A stretch of DNA of 12,850 nt, taken from contig CALMPZ010000069.1 in the NCBI GenBank assembly GCA_937871645.1, positions 1 to 12,850 on the forward strand, given 5' to 3'. The first letter of the stretch is position 1; each line of letters begins with the position of its first letter. The notes beneath the pieces were generated by a model that did no database searches, was not told the origin of the DNA, and saw nothing but the letters and a program-made list of their open reading frames with translations. The stretch is from an uncultured Polymorphobacter sp. GTDB lineage: Bacteria; Pseudomonadota; Alphaproteobacteria; Sphingomonadales; Sphingomonadaceae. Shown here piece by piece: positions 6,403 to 12,620 of this stretch. A program made the position numbers and the translations under genes.

Positions 6403-7560
6403 TCAGGCGGCGACGGCCATCCGTGCGCGGCGACGGCGCTGGCCGAGACCGGTGAGACCGAAGCCGACAATCAGCATCGCCCAGACCTGCGGTTCGGGAA
6501 CCGACTCGACCGGCGGCGGTGCATAGACGCTGCCGAGCGTGTTGATCTTCAATTGATAGGTCTTGGTGCCGACGCTGCCGGTCGGTGCATAGTCCGACAG
6601 GTCGAGCGTGAAGGTTTCGCTGTTCAGGCCGATCGCGGTCGGCAGGAACGTCATCGTGAAGTTCGACGAAGCGCCGCCGACGAGGTCCGTGAAATTGGCC
6701 AGCGTCGTGGTGAAGTCGGTGTTGTTGGTCGACCGCACCATCGTATCGAGGTTCACACCGGCGCTGTTGGTGTCGCCGATGTTGAAGAGCGAGAAGTTGA
6801 GCGTCACCGGACCGCTGCCCGCCAGAAGCGTGCCGAAGTCGAGGTCGAGGTAGTTGATGTTGCTGGTGCCGTCGAACGACGGGTTGGCGAAGTTCAGATA
6901 GTCATAGACGATGCTGTAGGTGTTGTTCGACTGCGTCGAGCTGCCGAAGGTGAACAGGCCGTCGGCTTCGCCGCTGCGTGCGCCCGAGCCGGTGGTAACC
7001 TTGGTGCTGCCCGTTGCCGAGCGCGTGAACGCGACGCTGCCCGTGCCGGCGTAGGACGCCAGATTGGCCAGCGGCACTGCGGCGTTGCGGTCGATCGTGC
7101 CCGACGTCGTGTCCGTCTGGTTCGATGCCGACTGGCTGCAGTTGCTGCCCGAGCAGGTGATGCTGGCGGTCAGGGCGCTCGAACTGAAGCTGACGCCGGC
7201 TGCGGCGATCGTGCCGGTAAGCGCAGCCTGCGAGGAGACGGTGCGGTTGCTGCCGCTGCCGTTGACGGCACCGGTGACCTGCGCGACCGAGCGTACCGAA
7301 GTCTTCACGGCGACATTCGCGCCGGTCAGGATGCCGTTGGCGGTATCGAACTGTGCGACGTTGACGCTGCTGGCATTGGTCGGCGCGGTCGTCGTGGTGG
7401 CGGTTGCGCTACCGCTGCTAACCGTAGCGACCTGCATGCCGGTCGACGTCCGGGCTGCAGTGGTCGAAGCGGTCGATTGCAACGGCGTCGCTGCCATAGC
7501 TATGGCGTTGATGGAGACGGTGGCGACCAACGCCGCTGCCAATGTGAATGAAGTCTTCAT
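6403..7560 (-). CDS. PEPxxWA-CTERM sorting domain exoprotein
   Basis: The 385-residue secreted protein has an N-terminal signal peptide (M-K-T-S, hydrophobic core, A-M-A-A near 24) and a long Ser/Thr/Ala/Gly-rich body. A C-terminal sorting tail follows: PEP at 355-357, W360-A, a hydrophobic span, then the basic cluster Q-R-R-R-R-A. Such tails are recognised by exosortase and release proteins to the cell surface or matrix. The N-terminal Q-F-D-x-x-x-G-x-L-T-G pattern (about 70-80) resembles 'choice-of-anchor E' domains. The region around 257-325 (F-S-L-F-N-I-G-D ... F-L-P-T-A-I-G) resembles the beta-sandwich of 'choice-of-anchor' repeats. GAGGG at 7570-7574 lies 9 bases before the ATG. No exosortase is in the window, so processing must come from elsewhere. 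Function is unknown; a biofilm or matrix role is typical of the family. Confidence 0.88.
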   Translation of the reverse strand: MKTSFTLAAALVATVSINAIAMAATPLQSTASTTAARTSTGMQVATVSSGSATATTTTAPTNASSVNVAQFDTANGILTGANVAVKTSVRSVAQVTGAVNGSGSNRTVSSQAALTGTIAAAGVSFSSSALTASITCSGSNCSQSASNQTDTTSGTIDRNAAVPLANLASYAGTGSVAFTRSATGSTKVTTGSGARSGEADGLFTFGSSTQSNNTYSIVYDYLNFANPSFDGTSNINYLDLDFGTLLAGSGPVTLNFSLFNIGDTNSAGVNLDTMVRSTNNTDFTTTLANFTDLVGGASSNFTMTFLPTAIGLNSETFTLDLSDYAPTGSVGTKTYQLKINTLGSVYAPPPVESVPEPQVWAMLIVGFGLTGLGQRRRRARMAVAA

Positions 7561-7604
7561 GATATCTGGCCCTCACGGAAAAAAAGTATTCCGCAAAACG
7601 CTAA

Positions 7605-7620
7605 GCATGAGGCGTGCCAA
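7605..7620 (-). promoter_or_regulatory. sigma54 (-24/-12) promoter of the PEP-CTERM gene
   Basis: Read on the minus strand, T-TGGCACG then CCTC then ATGC matches the RpoN consensus YTGGCACG-N4-TTGC in all but one base, with exact GG-to-GC spacing. The GC (7605-7606) places the transcription start near 7593, giving a 33-base leader with GAGGG before the ATG at 7560. PEP-CTERM genes in other bacteria are known to be under RpoN with the PrsK/PrsR two-component pair, which makes the site biologically sensible. Confidence 0.65.
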
Positions 7621-7659
7621 TTCCTGATGTGCGGTTGGCGGGTCATAAATATATAGCAA

Positions 7660-7672
7660 TATCAATGATGTA
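7660..7672 (+). promoter_or_regulatory. candidate IHF binding site
   Basis: TATCAATGATGTA matches WATCAANNNNTTR in every specified position but one. It lies in an AT-rich block about 67-79 bases upstream of the predicted sigma54 start, where IHF typically bends DNA between an activator and RpoN holoenzyme. The consensus is loose, so position is the main support. Confidence 0.4.
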
Positions 7673-7698
7673 TTTCTGATATCCCGATGGACTTGCAG

Positions 7699-7774
7699 AT
7701 TGCGATTGTTGAATGCGTTTTGCGAATTGCGAACATTATGCCGCAATATGCGAAGAAATTTGCGTTTTGCGACG
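7699..7774. promoter_or_regulatory. TGCG heptad array, candidate activator (enhancer) sites
   Basis: TGCG occurs at 7701, 7714, 7721, 7728, 7749, 7761 and 7768. Copies at 7714/7721/7728 form three tandem 7-base units, and 7761/7768 form another pair. The 12-base string TGCGTTTTGCGA is present twice, 47 bases apart, and its core GCGTTTTGCG appears a third time on the minus strand at 7592-7601. ATTGCG (7726-7731) and CGCAAT (7742-7747) also make an inverted repeat. The array lies roughly 105-180 bases upstream of the predicted sigma54 start, in the usual range for enhancer-binding proteins. Which protein binds is inference. Confidence 0.5.
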
Positions 7775-7910
7775 CACGGTGCAGCGGCGGAAAACACCGT
7801 GCCAAGTGCGCCGGCGGGCCGTGATCGGGCACCGTTCAGGCCCGCGCAATGCGACTTGCAGCACGGTTCGTTTCGGTGAACACTGGCGCCGGTCAGGTTG
7901 GAGAATGTGG

Positions 7911-8453
7911 ATGCGCAGCGTTTTGATGATTGCCGGACTTGGGCTGCTGGCGGCGTGCAGCACGCCGCATCCCGACCGCGTGACGAACAAGCCGCCGTCG
8001 CTGACGTTGACGGTGCAGCTGCTCGGCCCGAACGGCGAGCTGCACGGCACCGCGACACTGGCGCAGACCGGCACCGACACGCGCGTCCGCGCCCAGGTTA
8101 GCGGGCTGGCGCCGGGCAGCTATGCCATCCACCTGCACAGCGTCGGCCAGTGCGTCGGGCCGGACTTCAAGACTGCCGGCGGCCATTTCAACCCGACGAC
8201 GCACCAGCACGGCAAGGACAATCCCGCCGGGCCGCATATGGGCGACCTGCCGAACATCAGCGTCGGCACCGACGGGCAGGGCAGCCTCGATGCGACCATC
8301 GCCGGCCTGCAGATGAAGGGCGGCAGCGCGCCGCTGCTCGATGCCGACGGCGCCGCGGTGGTGCTGCACGCCGGCCCCGATGACTATAAGACCGACCCGA
8401 CGGGCAACAGCGGTGCGCGCATCGCCTGTGGCGCGCTGGTCGCGACAGGCTGA
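7911..8453 (+). CDS. sodC: Cu/Zn superoxide dismutase, lipoprotein form
   Basis: The 180-residue product dismutates superoxide to oxygen and hydrogen peroxide outside the cytoplasm. A lipoprotein signal peptide ends in the lipobox L-A-A-C16, so it is probably anchored to a membrane facing the periplasm. All ligands of the family are present with exact spacing: Cu ligands H74, H76 and H153; bridging H92; Zn ligands H100, H109 and D112. The disulfide pair is C81-C173, and the active-site Arg is R170. ATG 7911 was chosen because GGAG at 7900-7903 stands 7 bases before it. An ATG at 7905 would be too close to that site. The gene is divergent from the PEP-CTERM exoprotein gene and may share control elements with it. 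No hairpin terminator is visible downstream before the tRNA-His promoter. Confidence 0.95.
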   Translation: MRSVLMIAGLGLLAACSTPHPDRVTNKPPSLTLTVQLLGPNGELHGTATLAQTGTDTRVRAQVSGLAPGSYAIHLHSVGQCVGPDFKTAGGHFNPTTHQHGKDNPAGPHMGDLPNISVGTDGQGSLDATIAGLQMKGGSAPLLDADGAAVVLHAGPDDYKTDPTGNSGARIACGALVATG

Positions 8454-8479
8454 TATTACGCCAAGTTGCGCCGCCAAGC

Positions 8480-8509
8480 TTGACGTGAAGGCCCTGCCGC
8501 CCCTATGGG
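8480..8509 (+). promoter_or_regulatory. candidate promoter of tRNA-His
   Basis: TTGACG at 8480-8485 and TATGGG at 8504-8509 are 18 bases apart. The predicted start lies close to 8516, about 8 bases before the tRNA. The -35 is one base off consensus; the -10 is weak. Confidence 0.5.
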
Positions 8510-8523
8510 CTTCGTTCGCGCGT

Positions 8524-8601
8524 GGCGGTCGTAGCTCAGTTGGTTAGAGCGCCGGTTTGTGGTACCGGAGGTCGCGGGTTCAAACCCCGTCGTCCGCCCC
8601 A
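8524..8601 (+). tRNA. tRNA-His (anticodon GTG)
   Basis: A full cloverleaf is visible. The anticodon stem CCGGT/ACCGG holds the loop TTGTGGT, anticodon GTG. The D arm is GCTC...GAGC and the T loop is TTCAAAC, with encoded CCA at 8599-8601. The extra 5' G at 8524 faces C73 (8598), the identity element of histidine tRNAs. The acceptor stem contains one U-U mismatch at pair 5-68. The last 22 bases lie inside the 3' end of the opposite-strand glycosyltransferase gene. Confidence 0.97.
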
Positions 8602-10124
8602 CGCGCCCTTATCCAAAGTATCGTATCTCCTGCCGGGCTTTTCACGCGCTCATAGCCGCGTGACTCAGCCCAAGCGTCTAGCCAAGCGTCGGGCGCCATG
8701 GCGCGATTATTGCCGCGACGGCCTTCATATCCGGTCACAATGGCAATTGGCGCGCGGTTGTCGAGCGCCGCATAAATGGTCTGCGGGCCAACAGCATTGA
8801 GCGCTTCGAGCCGCGCGGGCGACTGCAGGTGACCGGTGTGAAACACATTGCTGCCGGTCGAAAATCGCCGATCAAGATCGAAGCCGCTGTCGATCACAAG
8901 GCTGGGCGACAGCGTCGCCACCTGGCCGCCTCGCCAACCTTGTGCCCGCAGCTGATCGCCAATCCAATGAGCTTCTGCGGTAGTTCGAAGTGCATTTGGC
9001 AGGCCCGTTTGCCACCAATTATGCAATCCGTCGCCAAGATTGGACGCCGTCGCTAGCAGGGCAACCCCTAGCGTCAGTCGAACGACATTTCGTTGAGTCG
9101 TGCCGGCCAGACTTGTCAAGGCCAAGCCAAACAAGGCAAACAGTGGTGGAAGTGCTGGCAGCAGATATTGGCGCCACATCGGCGACGGCACCAGTGCCGC
9201 AAGCAGCCCGCCGATCAGCAAGGCGACCAAAGGTTGCGATTCAGCGGGTAGCTTTCGCCAACGAACGGCCAGTAGTGCGACCGCAACCAGCGCCGGGCCT
9301 TGGGCAAGGTAGATCGGCATCATGAACAGGCTACGCGACAGGCTCAGCAAATCATCGCGCCCATTCATATGGTACCAAGCCGTAGTGTCATGCGCCGCAG
9401 CTTCCCAAACGCCATACAGCACCGCGTCAGGCTCCAGCATTGCGGCGTAGATCAAGGGCAGGAGTCCAGCCATCGCGCCCAATGCCAATGAGAATGGCAT
9501 GTGCCATGCTGTGCGCCCGGAAATGACTTGCCAGATCAGCCACATCCCAAGTGCCCCACCCGGCAATGCGAAGGTAATTTTGGCGCAAGCCGCAAGTCCA
9601 AGTAGCAGCCCTGACGCCAGCCAGACATGGCCATTTCGATATGGTTGGGCATGGTCGGCAATCAGCCACATCGATATTGTGAGCAGGGCCGCCGGCAATG
9701 CATCATTGCGCGCAACCGATGCGCTGAACTGAAAAAGCACGCAACCAGCCATGGCCACGACCGAAATCAGAGCCAATCGGTCTGGAACCTGGAGTTTGCG
9801 CTGGCATGCATAGGTGAACACTAATGCGATGAAGGCACAGACGCTATTGGATAGTCTAAGTATTAGAAAGTCATGACCCTGCCAAATGCCTAGGAGATGG
9901 CGAAACAAATAGGGTTGCAGTGGCGTCTGAAGGTATAGGAATTTCGCGTACATCGTGTCGCTATGCGCAAGGAATGTAGCCGCGACATATTGATCTTCAT
10001 CATTGCTATGGACTGTTACCAGTGCCAGTCCGGTCAGGGTCAGTGCCAGCAGCATCCAGACGGCGGCGACTATGCCCCGTGCAAACGGCCGCACCGATTT
10101 CGAAAGGTTCGCAGGCTCTGTCAT
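8580..10124 (-). CDS. GT39/ArnT-like polytopic membrane glycosyltransferase
   Basis: The 514-residue product has about ten hydrophobic spans and the GT-C layout. A cytoplasmic N-terminus and first helix (about 17-37) are followed by a long first outer loop with the acidic pair-type motif N-D-E-D at 41-44 and Q-T-P-L-Q-P-Y at 66-72. A soluble C-terminal domain runs from about residue 395. Such enzymes move a sugar from a polyprenyl-phosphate donor to lipid or protein on the outer face of the membrane. The substrate is unknown. ATG 10124 was chosen because the membrane protein begins there; longer starts run into tRNA-Ala. No Shine-Dalgarno is evident. The gene follows tRNA-Ala by 47 bases on the same strand. 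Its GC content is clearly lower than its neighbours' and it uses CTA, ATA and AGA codons. The last seven or so residues are encoded by antisense of tRNA-His. It was probably acquired by transfer. Confidence 0.82.
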   Translation of the reverse strand: MTEPANLSKSVRPFARGIVAAVWMLLALTLTGLALVTVHSNDEDQYVAATFLAHSDTMYAKFLYLQTPLQPYLFRHLLGIWQGHDFLILRLSNSVCAFIALVFTYACQRKLQVPDRLALISVVAMAGCVLFQFSASVARNDALPAALLTISMWLIADHAQPYRNGHVWLASGLLLGLAACAKITFALPGGALGMWLIWQVISGRTAWHMPFSLALGAMAGLLPLIYAAMLEPDAVLYGVWEAAAHDTTAWYHMNGRDDLLSLSRSLFMMPIYLAQGPALVAVALLAVRWRKLPAESQPLVALLIGGLLAALVPSPMWRQYLLPALPPLFALFGLALTSLAGTTQRNVVRLTLGVALLATASNLGDGLHNWWQTGLPNALRTTAEAHWIGDQLRAQGWRGGQVATLSPSLVIDSGFDLDRRFSTGSNVFHTGHLQSPARLEALNAVGPQTIYAALDNRAPIAIVTGYEGRRGNNRAMAPDAWLDAWAESRGYERVKSPAGDTILWIRARGADDGV

Positions 10125-10171
10125 GGGGGCAATCTGCTTGGCGAATGCCCGACCCGGGTTTCGCAAAATCG

Positions 10172-10247
10172 TGGTGGAGCAAGGGAGGATCGAACTCCCG
10201 ACCTCAGCAGTGCGATTGCTGCGCTCTCCCATCTGAGCTATTGCCCC
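10172..10247 (-). tRNA. tRNA-Ala (anticodon CGC)
   Basis: On the minus strand the acceptor GGGGCAA pairs with TTGCTCC, including the G3-U70 wobble that marks alanine tRNAs, with discriminator A73 and encoded CCA at 10174-10172. The anticodon stem CAGCA/TGCTG carries loop ATCGCAC, anticodon CGC, reading GCG. D and T arms are normal. Confidence 0.97.
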
Positions 10248-10265
10248 ACACGACGGAAGGCCCCC

Positions 10266-10294
10266 GCTTTAGCGGCGTGCGCGGCCGGATGCAA
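10266..10294 (-). promoter_or_regulatory. candidate promoter of tRNA-Ala
   Basis: On the minus strand TTGCAT (10294-10289) and TAAAGC (10271-10266) are 17 bases apart, and the -10 ends 18 bases before the tRNA. The glycosyltransferase gene downstream may be served by the same transcript. Confidence 0.5.
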
Positions 10295-10312
10295 CGGGCG
10301 AAATCGGCGGCT

Positions 10313-11191
10313 TCAGCTTTTCGCGGCACGCGACCTTGCATAGGCTTGCGTGCCCTTGGTCAGCACCGTGTCACCCGGTGCCAGCGCCGCGATTTCGAGA
10401 TCGGGCAGTTCGGCGAGTTGCGCATAGAGCGGCGCGAAATCGGTATCGAGCGTCGTGCGCAACAGGCTTTCGAAACTGTCGATGACGAAATAGCCCTGCT
10501 GATAGTCATCAATGCGGTACGGCGTGCGCATGACGCGCAGCAAATCGAAGCCGATGCGGTTGGGCGAGGCGTCATCGAGCGCGAAGGCGCTTTCGCCGTG
10601 GCTCGAGGCGATGCCGGCGCCGTAGAGCTTGAGGCCGTTATCCGACCGGATCAGCCCGAATTCGACGGTGTACCAGTAGAGCCGCGCCAGCTTGTGCAGC
10701 GCACCGAATTCGAGGCTGCGCAGCCCGCCTTCGCCGTAAGCCTGCATATAGTCGGCGAACACCGGATGGCTGAGCAACGGGACGTGGCCGAACACGTCGT
10801 GGAACACGTCGGGGGCTTCGAGATAGTCGAGCTGGTCCATGCGCCGGATGAAGCTGCCCGCCACGAAACGGCGCTGCGACAGATGATGGTAGAAGACATC
10901 GTCAGGCACCAGCCCCGGCACCGCGACGACGCTCCAGCCGGTCAGCTTGGTCAGCCGCTCGCTCAACTGTTCGAAGTTCGGGATGCCCGGCTGGTCGAGC
11001 CCGGCAAGCGTCAGCCCCGACAGATACTCAGGCGTCGCGCGGTCGGCGAGCTGGCGCGTCTGCCGCGCGTAGAGCCGGTCCCACACTGCATGGTCGATCG
11101 GCGCATAATGCTCCCAGTTCTGCGGCACCGTCCAGTCGGCGGCAGCTTCGGGCGGCGGATCGAGCGGCGGGGTCTGGGCATCGGCAAGCAT
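10313..11191 (-). CDS. phhA: phenylalanine 4-hydroxylase
   Basis: The 292-residue monomeric bacterial enzyme hydroxylates L-phenylalanine to tyrosine with tetrahydropterin and O2. The 2-His-1-Glu iron triad is complete: H131 and H136 in H-D-V-F-G-H, and E177 in Y-W-Y-T-V-E-F-G, with the same spacing (5 and 41) as the Chromobacterium enzyme. Other hallmarks are N-W-E-H-Y near 25, R-R-F-V-A-G-S-F-I-R at 107-116 and D-V-F-H-D. It has no regulatory ACT domain. ATG 11191 was chosen by family N-termini; an in-frame ATG at 11209 is possible, and neither has a Shine-Dalgarno. A -10-like TATGCT ends only 6 bases before ATG 11191, which would suit a near-leaderless message. No pterin dehydratase (phhB) or Lrp-type regulator lies next to it here. 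Confidence 0.95.
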   Translation of the reverse strand: MLADAQTPPLDPPPEAAADWTVPQNWEHYAPIDHAVWDRLYARQTRQLADRATPEYLSGLTLAGLDQPGIPNFEQLSERLTKLTGWSVVAVPGLVPDDVFYHHLSQRRFVAGSFIRRMDQLDYLEAPDVFHDVFGHVPLLSHPVFADYMQAYGEGGLRSLEFGALHKLARLYWYTVEFGLIRSDNGLKLYGAGIASSHGESAFALDDASPNRIGFDLLRVMRTPYRIDDYQQGYFVIDSFESLLRTTLDTDFAPLYAQLAELPDLEIAALAPGDTVLTKGTQAYARSRAAKS

Positions 11192-11244
11192 GGCGCCAGC
11201 ATAGCGCATTTCGGCGCGAACGTACGTGGATTTTGGTGGATTGG

Positions 11245-11260
11245 CCGGACGAATGTCCGG
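11245..11260 (-). terminator. short hairpin just after tRNA-Gln
   Basis: CCGGAC at 11245-11250 and GTCCGG at 11255-11260 form a perfect 6-base stem with a 4-base loop, 6 bases beyond the tRNA 3' end on the minus strand. Only a loose A/T stretch (CCAAAATCC) follows about 8 bases on. It could end the tRNA transcript or protect its 3' end before processing. Confidence 0.35.
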
Positions 11261-11265
11261 ACTGC

Positions 11266-11339
11266 TGGATGCCCCGCGAGGATTCGAACCTCGATTAACA
11301 GAGTCAGAGTCTGTGGTCTTACCTTTAGACGACAGGGCA
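11266..11339 (-). tRNA. tRNA-Gln (anticodon CTG)
   Basis: On the minus strand the acceptor TGCCCTG pairs with CGGGGCA, the anticodon stem ACAGA/TCTGT holds loop CTCTGAC with anticodon CTG, and CCA is encoded at 11268-11266. The U1-A72 first pair is the feature that GatCAB amidotransferase reads in tRNA-Gln, in keeping with the indirect Glu-to-Gln route common in alphaproteobacteria. The discriminator base is U. Confidence 0.96.
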
Positions 11340-11352
11340 GTGCAGGCCGCGG

Positions 11353-11381
11353 TGGATAGCCATATGGGCATTTTCTGTCAA
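11353..11381 (-). promoter_or_regulatory. promoter of tRNA-Gln
   Basis: On the minus strand a perfect TTGACA (11381-11376) is followed after 17 bases by TATCCA (11358-11353), 13 bases before the tRNA. It is the best -35/-10 pair in the window. Confidence 0.65.
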
Positions 11382-11431
11382 CGCCTAGCACATGCCCCAT
11401 TCGGCAGGATTGCCGCACTGCGGGATGCGAT

Positions 11432-11461
11432 TTGCGAAATACTATCAACTGATGCTATCTT
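11432..11461 (+). promoter_or_regulatory. candidate promoter of the ppx/gppA gene
   Basis: TTGCGA at 11432-11437 and TATCTT at 11456-11461 are 18 bases apart. The -10 is preceded by TGC, giving an extended -10 (TGN). The stretch is locally AT-rich and would give a leader of about 50 bases. It is one of few AT-rich spots in the 11340-11516 gap. Confidence 0.4.
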
Positions 11462-11516
11462 GCACCCAAGTGCCGGCCGAGAAATTCGGGGCGGCAGAGA
11501 ATGCAAGGCGAAGATC

Positions 11517-12620
11517 ATGCCGTTCGAATCAGCCCAGGGGCAGCCGGGTGCGACCCGTGCGCCCGACCCCGATACCCCGCAAAGTGGTGGCGCGTCGCGC
11601 GCCGAGCCGGCGATTCGCGTCGGCGGCAGCCCGCGGAATGGCCGCCGCGCTTATGCCGCAATCGACCTCGGCACCAACAACTGCCGGCTGCTCATCGCGC
11701 GGCCGGGTTACGGCGCGGATAGTTCGGGAAATTTCATGGTCGTCGATGCGTTTTCGCGCGTCGTGCGGCTGGGTGAGGGGCTGTTGCAGACCGGCGCGCT
11801 GTCGACGGCGGCAATGGACCGCGCGGTCGCGGCGCTGCGCATCTGCGGCGACAAATTGCGCCGCCGCGATGTCTGGCTGACGCGCAATGTCGCCACCGAA
11901 GCGTGCAGGCGGGCCAGCAACGGCGCCGAGTTCGTCGAACGCGTATTCGCCGAGACCGGCATCGCGCTCGATGTCATTTCGCCCGGCGAGGAAGCGCGGC
12001 TGGCGGTGCTCGGTTGCCAGTCGCTGATCGATTCCGAAGGGCCGCCGGCGCTGGTCTTCGATATCGGCGGTGGCTCAACCGAACTGATCCTGGTCACCCG
12101 CGGCCCGCGCGGCGAGGCGGTCATCCAGGGCTGGACTAGCGTGCCTTGGGGTGTCGTATCGCTGACCGAAACCGAACCGACTGATTTGTCTGAAAGCCAA
12201 CGCGCCGCCGCTTACACGCGGATGCGCGCGCGCGTCAGCGACCATCTGGCGAGCTTCCGCGCCAATGTCGAACGGGTCGCCCCCGGGCCGCTGCAACTGC
12301 TCGGCACATCGGGCACGATTACCACGCTGGCGAGCGTCGACATGGGGCTGGCGGGCTATGACCGACGGCTGGTCGATGGCTGCATGGTGACGAGCGCATC
12401 GATGCGCGCGATTTCGGCCGATCTCGCCGCGAAGTCGCCTGCCGAGCGCGCGCTGCAGCCGTGCATCGGCCATGACCGCGCCGATCTGGTGGTGGCGGGC
12501 TGCGCCATTCTCGAGGCCATCCTCGATGCCTGGCCAGCCGAAACAATCCGCGTTGCCGATCGTGGCATCCGCGAAGGTATCCTGCGGACGCTGATCGCCC
12601 GCGATGGAGGACGTGGATGA
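11517..12620 (+). CDS. Ppx/GppA-family exopolyphosphatase or pppGpp phosphatase
   Basis: The 367-residue product belongs to the ASKHA-fold Ppx/GppA family, which releases phosphate from polyphosphate or converts pppGpp to ppGpp. Motifs in order are A-I-D-L-G-T-N-N at 48-55 (phosphate 1), V-R-L-G-E-G-L at 83-89, catalytic E158/E159 in P-G-E-E-A-R-L-A, F-D-I-G-G-G-S-T-E-L at 181-190 (phosphate 2), G-T-S-G-T at 263-267, G-H-D-R-A-D-L at 318-324 and A-D-R-G-I-R-E-G at 347-354. It has only the two ASKHA lobes and lacks the C-terminal HD-like domain of E. coli Ppx, a short form common in alphaproteobacteria. The first ~43 residues are Pro/Gly-rich and probably disordered. ATG 11517 has AAGG about 8 bases ahead; the frame is open further upstream across tRNA-Gln. 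Sequence alone does not separate Ppx from GppA. The TGA overlaps the next ATG. Confidence 0.92.
   Translation: MPFESAQGQPGATRAPDPDTPQSGGASRAEPAIRVGGSPRNGRRAYAAIDLGTNNCRLLIARPGYGADSSGNFMVVDAFSRVVRLGEGLLQTGALSTAAMDRAVAALRICGDKLRRRDVWLTRNVATEACRRASNGAEFVERVFAETGIALDVISPGEEARLAVLGCQSLIDSEGPPALVFDIGGGSTELILVTRGPRGEAVIQGWTSVPWGVVSLTETEPTDLSESQRAAAYTRMRARVSDHLASFRANVERVAPGPLQLLGTSGTITTLASVDMGLAGYDRRLVDGCMVTSASMRAISADLAAKSPAERALQPCIGHDRADLVVAGCAILEAILDAWPAETIRVADRGIREGILRTLIARDGGRG

Larger units (their letters stand above)
7561..7910. other. 350-base divergent intergenic control region (PEP-CTERM / sodC)
   Basis: No gene is visible here. From the exoprotein side it holds a short leader with a run of seven T on the minus strand near 7579-7585, a sigma54 promoter, an AT-rich block (about 7640-7680) with a candidate IHF site, and a TGCG heptad array. 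From about 7775 to 7900 it is GC-rich with no clear signal until the sodC ribosome binding site GGAG at 7900-7903. An in-frame extension of sodC back to 7713 exists, but it is Arg/Cys-rich and does not look like real protein. Confidence 0.7.

Noticed and set aside
6235..7551. A 438-codon plus-strand frame antisense to the PEP-CTERM gene
   Set aside because: The product is Arg/Gly/Ala-rich with no domain pattern, whereas the minus strand has a signal peptide, a sorting tail, a ribosome binding site and a terminator.
7713..7910. N-terminal extension of sodC back to an ATG at 7713
   Set aside because: The extra 66 residues are Arg/Cys-rich, precede a clear lipoprotein signal peptide and overlap the candidate regulatory array. 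GGAG supports the ATG at 7911.
8642..8663. Inverted repeat TCACGCG/CGCGTGA downstream of tRNA-His as its terminator
   Set aside because: It lies inside the glycosyltransferase coding region and has no following T-run, so it is probably chance codon content.
8602..10171. An integrative island with att sites between tRNA-His and tRNA-Ala
   Set aside because: I looked for a second copy of the tRNA-His or tRNA-Ala 3' end across the interval and saw none, and there is no integrase or transposase. Foreign composition is kept as a finding, but an island with defined ends is not claimed.
10022..11359. A 445-codon plus-strand frame over the start of the glycosyltransferase, tRNA-Ala and phhA
   Set aside because: It runs through two tRNA genes and opposite a phhA with a complete iron-binding triad, so it is a compositional shadow.
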